Both the position numbers and the translations under genes were made by a program. From Candidatus Planktophila sp. (GTDB taxonomy: Bacteria > Actinomycetota > Actinomycetes > Nanopelagicales > Nanopelagicaceae), in contig JAURJS010000106.1 of NCBI GenBank assembly GCA_030832135.1, positions 1 to 8,373 on the forward strand: 8,373 bases of DNA, read 5' to 3'. Position 1 is the first letter of the stretch. Each line of letters starts with the position of its first letter. Positions 1 through 5,895 of the stretch are shown one piece after another. Under the pieces are notes generated by a model that saw only the letters and a list, made by a program, of their open reading frames with translations, made no database searches and had not been told where the DNA came from.

Positions 1-75
1 AGCAGCCTTCTTTGCAGCAGCTGGCTTTGCAGCAGCCTTCTTACGCTTTGGAGCAGCTTTCTTAGCAGCAGCCAT
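1..75 (-). CDS. Lysine/alanine-rich histone-like protein, N-terminal 25 codons only
   Basis: The reading frame starts at the ATG at 75 on the minus strand and runs off the left edge of the window. The visible peptide begins MAAAKKAAPKRKK and continues only with Ala, Lys and Pro, in AAAK / AAAKK-like units. Such highly basic, low-complexity tails are typical of bacterial histone H1-like proteins and of the tails of actinobacterial HU proteins, and they bind DNA without sequence specificity. Mycobacterial HupB carries this kind of tail at the C-terminus, so an N-terminal tail would be a different arrangement. The start is supported by an AGGAG ribosome binding site 8 nt upstream. The gene body is outside the window, so nucleoid-protein identity is inferred from composition alone; a basic extension on another nucleic-acid-binding protein is possible. 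Confidence 0.6.
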   Translation of the reverse strand, partial: MAAAKKAAPKRKKAAAKPAAAKKAA

Positions 76-83
76 GTGTTTAT

Positions 84-88
84 CTCCT
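84..88 (-). promoter_or_regulatory. Ribosome binding site of the histone-like gene
   Basis: AGGAG on the minus strand, 8 nt before the ATG at 75. It fixes the start of the Lys/Ala-rich frame and shows that this mRNA has a 5' leader, unlike several other genes in the window. Confidence 0.75.
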
Positions 89-96
89 AAATGGAA

Positions 97-115
97 GGGT
101 TCGGATCCGTCACCC
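97..115. repeat. Imperfect palindrome in the histone-like gene leader
   Basis: The perfect palindrome CGGATCCG (102-109) is flanked by GGGT (97-100) and ACCC (112-115), with one unpaired base on the left and two on the right. It lies immediately upstream of the ribosome binding site of the Lys/Ala-rich gene, so it could be a protein-binding operator or a leader-RNA structure. No family match is claimed. Confidence 0.35.
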
Positions 116-160
116 AAACCTGTTTCGTGGATAAGTGTGACCGATATTGAAAAAAAATGC

Positions 161-172
161 CACTACATAGTG
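161..172. repeat. Small inverted repeat followed by a T-tract on the minus strand
   Basis: CACTA-N2-TAGTG. Read on the minus strand it is followed by GCA and a run of eight T, which resembles a weak intrinsic terminator for the panB-MFS transcript. The stem is only 4-5 bp and AT-rich, and it lies about 130 nt beyond the MFS stop codon, so an operator or chance is equally likely. Confidence 0.25.
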
Positions 173-223
173 AGAAAAATTGCAGTGCGTGTCGCTAATT
201 ATTTTTTTCCGATTTTCATGCAT

Positions 224-252
224 TTAATAAAAAACGAGAGAAGTTTTTTCAA
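224..252 (-). promoter_or_regulatory. Candidate promoter of the histone-like gene
   Basis: On the minus strand, TTGAAA (252-247), a 17-nt spacer and TATTAA (229-224) form a plausible sigma-70-type promoter. Transcription would start near 217 and give a leader of about 140 nt, in keeping with the gene having a ribosome binding site. The region is AT-rich, so chance matches are easy. Confidence 0.35.
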
Positions 253-298
253 GCACAGAGAAGTAAATAGATTGATGTCGAGTTATTGTGAGATTGAA

Positions 299-1567
299 TC
301 AGGAATTTTCCTGATTTTTCCGATTTTCTCGCTCTTGAACGGCATATTTATTGGTTTCAGCGTCATATTTCCAGAAACTAGGCATCAAAATCGCCAAAAT
401 GACCACGAAAATTACGCAGATAACACCTCCGGCAGTTACTGAGAAAGAGAGGCTAGTAGCTGCCGCCATTGTTGCTGCTCGAAGTTGTCCGGCGAGTGGA
501 CCTACCGAATAGGAGAGGAGTTCAATTCCAGCGAGGCGGCCACGCAGATTATCCGGGATGGTCTGATTCCAGATTACAGATCGGAAGAGGGCGCTGATGT
601 GATCAGATGCCCCGGCGGCAGCAAGGCAGAGAAGAACAATGAAGAGAGAGTTGGAGAGACCAGCCAGTGCGATTGCCAGACCCCAACCAATTGCCGCCAA
701 GATAATCGCCTTGCCATGGAAGCGATAGTTTTTGGTCCACCCACTTGTCAGAGTGACAGCGACCGCCCCAAATACTCCAGCTGAATAGAAGAGCCCGAGC
801 GCCCATGGCGAACCTAAGAGATCGGCCCAGAATGGAAAGAGCGCATTCGGCATGGCAAAGAACATGGCAGCCAGATCGATGACATAGGTTGCTAATAAAT
901 CATGGCGGCTGAAGGCATATTTCACACCCTCTAATAACGCTGCTAGAGATGGTTTTTCGTTATCAGCAGAGGGAGGAATTCTTCTCACCTTTGCTAGAAA
1001 GATGAGAGAGATTAAGTAGGTGGCGATATCGAGCATGTAACCAACGCTGATTGAAAATGTTGTAAAGATAATTCCGCCGAGAGTTGGCCCGAGAATGAAA
1101 CCAAATTGCCAGCGCAGGGTTAAGAGATTTGAGGCGCTCGGTAGATCTTCGTGGCTGACCAATCTGGGAAGGATTGCCCCCATCGAAGGTCGCTGTAATC
1201 CATCCACTACAGCAAAGAGCGCCGCCGCAACGTAGATAACCAAGGTTTCCGGATTGGGCAGAACCGAATTAAAGAGTAGGACTGCAACGATGAGGAGCGC
1301 ACCTGCTTCGGTCGCCCAGATCATCTTCTTTCGATCGACGGTATCGGCTAAGACTCCGCCATAGAGACCGAAGATAATCAGCGGCACGATCTCGATGACA
1401 CCGAGGATGCCAACTGCTAGATATGAACCGGTGATCTCTTTCAAATGGAAGGGCAGGGCCACATAGGTGATCATCGAACCGAGGTAGGAGATCAGCCCTG
1501 CAGTCCAGAGGTTGCGAAAGTCGGGATATTTCTTAAGTGGAGTCAGATCTATCGCGAATTTCGACAT
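299..1567 (-). CDS. MFS transporter of the EntS / MFS_3 type
   Basis: A 422-residue integral membrane protein, the usual length for a 12-helix major facilitator; hydrophobic segments run through most of the chain. The N-terminus (DLTPLKKYPDFRNLW, then ISYLGSMITYVALPF) and the loop 2-3 motif A, GGVLADTVDRKK (about residues 70-81), are typical of the MFS_3 group, which includes the enterobactin exporter EntS and many drug or secretion-effector carriers. A later loop, PDNLRGRLAGIE, is also characteristic of that group. The C-terminal tail is charged and cytoplasmic. The substrate cannot be read from sequence; export of a small molecule is the family expectation. The gene lies 25 nt downstream of panB on the same strand, so co-transcription is likely, but a TACTAT hexamer 6 nt before the ATG suggests it also has its own leaderless transcript. 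No strong Shine-Dalgarno precedes the start. Confidence 0.85.
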   Translation of the reverse strand: MSKFAIDLTPLKKYPDFRNLWTAGLISYLGSMITYVALPFHLKEITGSYLAVGILGVIEIVPLIIFGLYGGVLADTVDRKKMIWATEAGALLIVAVLLFNSVLPNPETLVIYVAAALFAVVDGLQRPSMGAILPRLVSHEDLPSASNLLTLRWQFGFILGPTLGGIIFTTFSISVGYMLDIATYLISLIFLAKVRRIPPSADNEKPSLAALLEGVKYAFSRHDLLATYVIDLAAMFFAMPNALFPFWADLLGSPWALGLFYSAGVFGAVAVTLTSGWTKNYRFHGKAIILAAIGWGLAIALAGLSNSLFIVLLCLAAAGASDHISALFRSVIWNQTIPDNLRGRLAGIELLSYSVGPLAGQLRAATMAAATSLSFSVTAGGVICVIFVVILAILMPSFWKYDAETNKYAVQERENRKNQENS

Positions 1568-1573
1568 TCACCG

Positions 1574-1579
1574 ATAGTA
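1574..1579 (-). promoter_or_regulatory. Candidate leaderless -10 element of the MFS gene
   Basis: TACTAT on the minus strand, separated by exactly 6 nt from the ATG at 1567. This fits transcription starting at or next to the A of the start codon. No good -35 is visible (TTTTCA at a 17-nt spacing is poor). The same spacing recurs before nadE, glnA2 and the PH-like gene, which raises confidence. Confidence 0.45.
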
Positions 1580-1592
1580 ATGAGTGTCTGAG

Positions 1593-2411
1593 CTAGTGAA
1601 AAGTCTGCGCCGCAGCCGGAAATGTGCCGCTTCGAACCTCTTCTGCAAATTCCTTGGTGGCATCGGTGAGCTCTTGGCGGAGATTTCGATATGCCTTGGC
1701 AAGTTTCGGTGGCTTTGCAGTGAGTCCAGCCATATCTGTCCAGACCAGCACCTGGGCATCTGTAACAGCACCGGCCCCAATTCCAATCGTTGGAATTGAA
1801 AGAGAGGCGGTGATTTCACGGGCAAGCTCCTCTGGAACGAGCTCGAGGACTATCGCAAATGCTCCAGCCTTTTCCAGATCCAGCGCAGCAGCTTTCATCA
1901 CATCGCCATCTGTGCGCCCTTGAACTTTATAGCCACCTAGTTGATGAAGTGATTGCGGCGTAAGGCCGAGGTGACCCATCACCGGAATTCCGGAAGAGGT
2001 GAGTTTCTTTACTGTCTCTAGGTGAGCACCTTCAAGTTTGACCGCCATCGCACCTGCCTCTTTAAAGAAGCGGATTGATGTGGCCAGAGCCTGCTCTGGT
2101 GAGGATTCATAGGAGCCAAAGGGAAGATCGGCGACAACCATGGCGCGAGAAGAGCCACGGACAACTGCTCGAGTTAGGGGGAGTAATTCATCAACGGTGA
2201 CGGGGATGGTGTTCTCTTCTCCTAAGAAGTTATTGCCTGCGCTATCGCCAACGAGAAGTACCGGGATGCCTGCCTCATCAAAGATGGAGGCGGTCATCTG
2301 CTCATAGGAGGTGAGCATCGCCCACTTCTCACCGCGCTCCTTCGCGCTCTTGAGATCTAGGATGGTGACGCGACGATGGCTAGCTCCGCCATAAAGGGTC
2401 GTGGAAGACAT
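1593..2411 (-). CDS. panB: 3-methyl-2-oxobutanoate hydroxymethyltransferase (ketopantoate hydroxymethyltransferase)
   Basis: Transfers a one-carbon unit from 5,10-methylene-tetrahydrofolate to 2-oxoisovalerate to form ketopantoate, the first committed step of pantothenate/CoA synthesis; cytoplasmic. The 272-residue protein matches the family length (about 260-280) and carries its motifs in order: LLVGDSAGN (metal-binding Asp), VVADLPFGSY (second Asp), MAVKLEGA (substrate-site Glu), GHLGLTPQS, GGYKVQGR, VLELVPEELA (catalytic Glu) and PTIGIGAG. The start is set at MSSTTLYGG because GAGGAGAGG lies 8 nt upstream; a frame extension to 2486 would reach into the divergent nadE start and has no ribosome binding site. 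It is followed by the MFS gene after 25 nt. The substrate 2-oxoisovalerate also feeds leuA, but LeuA is encoded 5 kb away and not in the same operon. Confidence 0.97.
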   Translation of the reverse strand: MSSTTLYGGASHRRVTILDLKSAKERGEKWAMLTSYEQMTASIFDEAGIPVLLVGDSAGNNFLGEENTIPVTVDELLPLTRAVVRGSSRAMVVADLPFGSYESSPEQALATSIRFFKEAGAMAVKLEGAHLETVKKLTSSGIPVMGHLGLTPQSLHQLGGYKVQGRTDGDVMKAAALDLEKAGAFAIVLELVPEELAREITASLSIPTIGIGAGAVTDAQVLVWTDMAGLTAKPPKLAKAYRNLRQELTDATKEFAEEVRSGTFPAAAQTFH

Positions 2412-2419
2412 TGATTTTT

Positions 2420-2428
2420 CCTCTCCTC
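2420..2428 (-). promoter_or_regulatory. Ribosome binding site of panB
   Basis: GAGGAGAGG on the minus strand, ending 8 nt before the ATG at 2411. It decides the panB start in favour of the shorter form. Confidence 0.75.
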
Positions 2429-2450
2429 GAAGCCACAAAGGGTCCCCGGG

Positions 2451-2479
2451 TTCAATAAGAAACGATACTCCTCTACTCT
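2451..2479 (+). promoter_or_regulatory. Candidate leaderless promoter of nadE
   Basis: TTCAAT (2451-2456), a 17-nt spacer and TACTCT (2474-2479). The hexamer ends 6 nt before the nadE ATG, so the transcript would begin at the start codon itself. There is no Shine-Dalgarno sequence before nadE, which agrees with leaderless initiation. Confidence 0.5.
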
Positions 2480-2490
2480 TGAACAATGAA
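2462..2490 (-). promoter_or_regulatory. Candidate promoter of panB, overlapping the nadE promoter
   Basis: On the minus strand, TTCATT (2490-2485), a 17-nt spacer and TATCGT (2467-2462) would start transcription near 2455 and leave a leader of about 44 nt containing the panB ribosome binding site. It physically overlaps the divergent nadE promoter. Both hexamers are moderate matches. Confidence 0.3.
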
Positions 2491-4153
2491 GTTGAGAGTA
2501 GCTCTCGCCCAGATCAATCCGACTGTGGGCGACCTTGAAGGCAATGCAGCTCTCATCCTTGCCCACGCAGAATCGGCAGCCAACAATGGCGCCCACGTTG
2601 CCCTCTTTCCAGAGATGGCGCTGACTGGGTATCCCGTTGAAGATTTAGCGCTCCGCCCTTCATTTCAACTCGCTAGTGCGAAATCGATTGAGGTCCTAGC
2701 GGCGGCCCTTCCTCAAAAATTGGTCTCGATTGTTGGATATCTCGATGCCATCAATGGCGCCCCACAGAATCGGGTCGCGGTGATTTCTGGTGGTGCCATC
2801 GTTGCCACCTATACCAAGTGCCAGCTTCCTAACTACGGCGTCTTCGATGAGTACCGCAACTTTGTGCCAGGAGATTCCACTCTCGTTGTTCGCATCCATG
2901 GAATCGATGTCGGCATCTTGATCTGCGAAGATCTCTGGGTCGATGGCGGCATCACCGCAAAGCTTGCAGCTCGCAATCCAGGCCTCGTTCTTGTTCCAAA
3001 TGGTTCACCTTTTGAGCGCAATAAAGATGATGTGCGGGCAGCCCTTGTGAAGAAGCGCGCTCTGGAATTACAGGCGCCACTTGTCTATCTCAACATGACA
3101 GGTGGTCAAGATGATCTCGTCTTCGACGGAGACAGCATCGCAGTCGATGCCAAGGGAAATGTCATTGCCCGTGCGCCACAATTTGAAGATGGAATGATGT
3201 TGCTCGATCTTGAGGCAGAGGGCGCCACCAGCGCACCAGATCTCATCATCAGTGAAGATGAGGCAAAGCTCGATCGCGTGCTCACTCCAGGAATCGCCCA
3301 TCGCCTTAGCGATGAAGAGGAGATGTGGAACGCGATTGTGGTCGGCCTTCGCGACTATGTAATTAAGAATGGATTTAGTCAGGTTCTTATCGGCCTCTCT
3401 GGTGGAATCGATTCAGCTCTAGTGGCTGCCCTTGCCTGCGATGCGCTAGGTCCTGAGTTGGTCCATGGAGTTGCGATGCCAAGTAAGTATTCATCTGTTC
3501 ACTCGATTGAAGATGCAGAAGCGTTGGCAAAGAACACCGGACTTCGACTTCGCACCGTAAGCATCGAGACGATGGTCGATGCATACATGTCTGAGCTCAG
3601 ACTCTCAGGTCTTGCCGAAGAGAATCTCCAAGCTCGTGTGCGCGGAACAACTCTCATGGCGATCTCTAACCAAGAGAATATGCTCGTCCTTGCAACGGGA
3701 AATAAGTCAGAGCTCGCCTGTGGTTACTCCACTCTCTATGGCGATGCGGTCGGTGGATATGCGCCGATTAAAGATATTTATAAGGTCGATGTCTGGGCGC
3801 TCTCACGTTGGCGCAATGAAGCTGCTCGTATTGCTGGTGAGCAGCCACCAATTCCGGTGCGCTCGATCGAGAAAGAGCCATCTGCTGAGCTGCGGCCAGA
3901 CCAGAAGGATTCAGATTCATTGCCAGAGTATGAAATTCTCGATGAGGTACTTCGCAACTATGTCGATGAGGATCGCGGCCATAACGAGCTGATTGCGATG
4001 GGCTTTGAGCCAGCGCTGGTCAAGCGCGTGATCGCTATGGTCGATCGAGCCGAATATAAGCGCCGCCAATATCCGCCTGGACCGAAGGTCTCTCAGCGCG
4101 CCTTCGGCAAGGATCGCCGCCTGCCGATGACCTCTCAATGGCGAGAGCTCTAA
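2486..4153 (+). CDS. nadE: Glutamine-dependent NAD+ synthetase
   Basis: Final step of NAD+ synthesis: ATP-dependent amidation of deamido-NAD+ with ammonia taken from glutamine; cytoplasmic. The 555 residues make two domains. Residues 1 to about 265 are a nitrilase-type glutaminase with the Glu-Lys-Cys triad visible as E43 (ALFPEMALTGYP), K111 (YTKCQLPNYGVFDEYR) and C147 (ILICEDLW). Residues from about 280 are the synthetase domain, with the ATP-pyrophosphatase P-loop SGGIDS at 305-310, then NQENMLVLATGNKSE and YGDAVGGYAPIKD. The length fits the shorter bacterial two-domain class; the mycobacterial enzyme is longer. The start has no ribosome binding site but sits 6 nt after a TACTCT hexamer. 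It is divergent from panB, and glnA2 follows after 42 nt; both neighbours on this strand handle glutamine (NadE uses it, GlnA2 makes it). Confidence 0.97.
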   Translation: MKLRVALAQINPTVGDLEGNAALILAHAESAANNGAHVALFPEMALTGYPVEDLALRPSFQLASAKSIEVLAAALPQKLVSIVGYLDAINGAPQNRVAVISGGAIVATYTKCQLPNYGVFDEYRNFVPGDSTLVVRIHGIDVGILICEDLWVDGGITAKLAARNPGLVLVPNGSPFERNKDDVRAALVKKRALELQAPLVYLNMTGGQDDLVFDGDSIAVDAKGNVIARAPQFEDGMMLLDLEAEGATSAPDLIISEDEAKLDRVLTPGIAHRLSDEEEMWNAIVVGLRDYVIKNGFSQVLIGLSGGIDSALVAALACDALGPELVHGVAMPSKYSSVHSIEDAEALAKNTGLRLRTVSIETMVDAYMSELRLSGLAEENLQARVRGTTLMAISNQENMLVLATGNKSELACGYSTLYGDAVGGYAPIKDIYKVDVWALSRWRNEAARIAGEQPPIPVRSIEKEPSAELRPDQKDSDSLPEYEILDEVLRNYVDEDRGHNELIAMGFEPALVKRVIAMVDRAEYKRRQYPPGPKVSQRAFGKDRRLPMTSQWREL

Positions 4154-4157
4154 TTTT

Positions 4158-4173
4158 GTAACACGGGCGAAAC
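4158..4173 (+). promoter_or_regulatory. GlnR-like box upstream of glnA2
   Basis: GTAAC (4158-4162), six bases, GAAAC (4169-4173). This matches one a/b site of the GlnR consensus as I remember it from Streptomyces and mycobacteria (gTnAc-N6-GaAAc). GlnR is the OmpR-family regulator that controls glutamine synthetase and ammonium transport genes. Only one site is present; the second half often found six bases further on is missing on both sides. If transcription starts at the glnA2 ATG, the box is centred about 30 nt upstream, over the -35 region. That no recognisable -35 sequence is present here fits control by a bound regulator. Confidence 0.45.
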
Positions 4174-4183
4174 ATCGCCTTGG

Positions 4184-4189
4184 CAAGAT
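4184..4189 (+). promoter_or_regulatory. Candidate leaderless -10 element of glnA2
   Basis: CAAGAT, ending 6 nt before the ATG at 4196. It keeps the A at position 2 and T at position 6 of the TAnnnT consensus. The spacing is the same as before the MFS gene, nadE and the PH-like gene. Confidence 0.35.
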
Positions 4190-4195
4190 GGGGCC

Positions 4196-5503
4196 ATGTC
4201 CTCAGAGAATATGAGCAAGCAGCAAGAGTTCGTTCTTCGCACTATTGAAGAGCGCGATATCCGTTTCATCAGGCTCTGGTTTACCGATGTCCTTGGAACG
4301 CTGAAGTCTGTCGCCATTGCACCGGCAGAGCTCGGCGCTGCATTTGAAGAAGGTATCGGTTTCGATGGATCTGCCATCGAAGGATTCGCTCGTCAATCTG
4401 AATCAGATATGTTGGCAAAGCCAGATCCTTCAACATTTTCAATCTTGCCGTGGCGCACTGAGGCACCTGGTGCTGCTCGAATGTTCTGCGATATCACTCT
4501 TCCCAATGGTGAACCATCTCCCACAGATCCACGCCATGTATTGCGCCGCACCTTGGCAAAGGCGGCGCAGATGGGATACACCTGTTACACCCACCCAGAG
4601 ATCGAATTCTTCCTCTTTAAATCACAACCTGAAAAAGGCGAGCTCCCTATTCCGGTCGATCAAGGTGGCTACTTCGATCACACGCCAGCAGTTGTTGGCC
4701 ATGACTTCCGTCGCCAAGCGATTACATTGTTGGAGGCGATGGGGGTATCGGTTGAATTTAGCCACCATGAAGGTGCACCTGGACAGCAAGAGATCGATCT
4801 TCGCTATGCGGATGCCTTAAGCACGGCCGATAACATCATGACCTTCCGCCATGTCATTAAGGAAGTTGCGTTAGAACAGGGCTTCTATGCCTCATTCATG
4901 CCAAAGCCGTTTACAGATCATCCAGGTTCTGGAATGCATACCCACGTCTCACTCTTTAAGGGCGAAGAGAATGCTTTCTATGATGCAAGTGCAGAGCTCA
5001 ATCTCTCTGAGGTTGGTCGCCAATTTGTCGCCGGTATTTTGAAGCACGCATCTGAGATCACAGCTGTCACCAATCAATGGGTCAACTCGTATAAGCGTCT
5101 GCAAGGTGGGGGAGAAGCGCCAGCGATTATCAACTGGGGCCATAACGATCGTGGTGCACTTGTCCGCATCCCTATGTATAAGCCAAATAAAGAGAATTCA
5201 ACCCGTATCGAATTCCGTTCTCCCGATTCAGCATGCAACCCATACCTAGCTTATGCAGTAATGATTGCGGCAGGCCTTAAGGGTATTGAGGGCAAATACA
5301 CCCTCGAAGCCTCAAATGATTCGGCAACGCTGCCCGCAAACCTCAATGAGGCAATCTCAATCATGGAGAAGAGCGAGCTGGTCCGTGAGACTCTCGGTGA
5401 GAGCGTCTTTGAATATGTATTACGTAATAAGCGGGCAGAGTGGCTGGATTACCGTCGTCAGGTGAGCCAGTATGAACTCGATCGTTATTTACCAGTCCTC
5501 TAA
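4196..5503 (+). CDS. glnA: Type I glutamine synthetase, GlnA2-like
   Basis: Condenses glutamate and ammonia to glutamine with ATP; normally a cytoplasmic dodecamer. The 435 residues closely resemble mycobacterial GlnA2 from EFVLRTIEERDIRF onward. Visible motifs: FDGSAIEGFA (56-65), metal ligands E135 and E137 in HPEIEFFLF, E192 and E199 in HHEGAPGQQEID, FMPKPF, catalytic H248 in GSGMHTH, E307 in GGGEAPAI, NDRGALVRIP and RIEFRSPDSACNPYL. After KGIEGKYTLE the segment that carries the adenylylation loop in most bacterial type I enzymes (NVWDLTPEE-like in GlnA2) is about 15 residues shorter, and no DL-PEE motif or equivalent Tyr is present. An in-frame ATG at 4211 aligns with the usual GlnA2 start; 4196 is preferred because of the -10 hexamer 6 nt upstream. 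Downstream lie the PH-like, GNAT and heliorhodopsin genes. Confidence 0.96.
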   Translation: MSSENMSKQQEFVLRTIEERDIRFIRLWFTDVLGTLKSVAIAPAELGAAFEEGIGFDGSAIEGFARQSESDMLAKPDPSTFSILPWRTEAPGAARMFCDITLPNGEPSPTDPRHVLRRTLAKAAQMGYTCYTHPEIEFFLFKSQPEKGELPIPVDQGGYFDHTPAVVGHDFRRQAITLLEAMGVSVEFSHHEGAPGQQEIDLRYADALSTADNIMTFRHVIKEVALEQGFYASFMPKPFTDHPGSGMHTHVSLFKGEENAFYDASAELNLSEVGRQFVAGILKHASEITAVTNQWVNSYKRLQGGGEAPAIINWGHNDRGALVRIPMYKPNKENSTRIEFRSPDSACNPYLAYAVMIAAGLKGIEGKYTLEASNDSATLPANLNEAISIMEKSELVRETLGESVFEYVLRNKRAEWLDYRRQVSQYELDRYLPVL

Positions 5504-5529
5504 ATAACGCTCCTTCTCATAACGCTCCT
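5504..5529 (+). repeat. Pair of 11-bp direct repeats upstream of the PH-like gene
   Basis: ATAACGCTCCT occurs at 5504-5514 and again at 5519-5529, a 15-nt period, starting right after the glnA2 stop codon. The pair sits where the -35 region and upstream contacts of the PH-like gene's promoter would be, so it may be a regulator-binding site. A local duplication is the alternative. Confidence 0.5.
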
Positions 5530-5535
5530 CGTTAT
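5519..5535 (+). terminator. Possible weak terminator or operator after glnA2
   Basis: ATAACG-N5-CGTTAT is a perfect 6-bp inverted repeat followed by TCTTATT. It could form a low-GC hairpin with a T-rich tail ending the glnA2 transcript, but its stem is weak and it overlaps the -10 hexamer of the next gene. It may equally be an operator or only attenuate read-through. Confidence 0.3.
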
Positions 5536-5538
5536 TCT
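5533..5538 (+). promoter_or_regulatory. Candidate leaderless -10 element of the PH-like gene
   Basis: TATTCT, ending 6 nt before the ATG at 5545. No Shine-Dalgarno sequence is present before that ATG, so leaderless initiation is the simplest reading. No clear -35 is seen; the direct repeat occupies that position. Confidence 0.5.
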
Positions 5539-5544
5539 TATTCC

Positions 5545-5895
5545 ATGGCACATCTCGTTATCAACGACAATCGAGTTCGCCTGCAGCTCTCATTCCTTGA
5601 AACACTGGGCGCTATTCGGATGTCTCCTGAGGTTTCAATCTCAGAGATTGAATCTGTGGAGATTGTCGCCAATCCATGGAGCAGCGAAGTCCTTAAAGGA
5701 ATCCGGATCGGAACAGGTATTCCTTTCATCGCACTCCTTGGAACGATGAAATACATCAAAGGCAAGGATTTCTGCGTCATCTATAAGCGCCGCCCCAACG
5801 CAGTCGTCACCTTAAAGAGCGGGCCCTTTAAGCGCTGGATCTTTGAGATCAAGGATACTAGCGAAATTAATGCGCTTAAGAAGGCGATCGCGTAA
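5545..5895 (+). CDS. Small PH-like protein of unknown function
   Basis: A 116-residue soluble protein with no signal peptide or membrane segment. Its alternation of short strands (LVINDNRVRLQL, VSISEIESVEIV, DFCVIYKRRPNAVVTL, RWIFEIKD) and one C-terminal helix (SEINALKKAIA) is the pattern expected of a small bacterial PH-like barrel. A glycine-rich central segment, GIRIGTGIPFIALLGT (52-67), looks like the conserved core. Similar small proteins occur in actinobacteria, from memory, usually unnamed; I assign no function. It lies between glnA2 and the GNAT gene, and its TAA overlaps the next ATG by one base (TAATG), so the two proteins are probably made in coupled fashion. PH-like folds often mediate protein or lipid contacts, which would fit an adaptor between membrane heliorhodopsin and a soluble enzyme; that is conjecture. 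Confidence 0.75.
   Translation: MAHLVINDNRVRLQLSFLETLGAIRMSPEVSISEIESVEIVANPWSSEVLKGIRIGTGIPFIALLGTMKYIKGKDFCVIYKRRPNAVVTLKSGPFKRWIFEIKDTSEINALKKAIA

Noticed and set aside
126..134. DnaA-box-like TTATCCACG on the minus strand
   Set aside because: Single site with one mismatch to TTATCCACA, no cluster and no dnaA/dnaN context, so not an origin.
299..314. TCAGGAA-TT-TTCCTGA palindrome at the MFS stop codon, followed by a T-run on the plus strand
   Set aside because: The loop is too tight, and the T-run lies on the strand opposite to MFS with no plus-strand gene upstream; as a minus-strand terminator it lacks a T-tract.
74..442. Plus-strand open frame of 122 codons over the left gap and the end of the MFS gene
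   Set aside because: It begins on the reverse complement of the histone-like start region, crosses AT-rich intergenic DNA and then lies antisense to MFS; it has no ribosome site and no family-like pattern.
2412..2486. Upstream extension of panB by 25 codons
   Set aside because: It would start inside the nadE start codon region, lacks a ribosome site and extends beyond the family's usual N-terminus; the GAGGAGAGG site supports 2411.
3579..3992. Plus-strand frame of 137 codons inside nadE
   Set aside because: It overlaps the conserved synthetase domain in another frame; no ribosome site or recognisable protein pattern.
4317..4820. Plus-strand frame of 167 codons inside glnA2
   Set aside because: Out-of-frame reading of a strongly conserved gene, with a composition unlike real proteins here.
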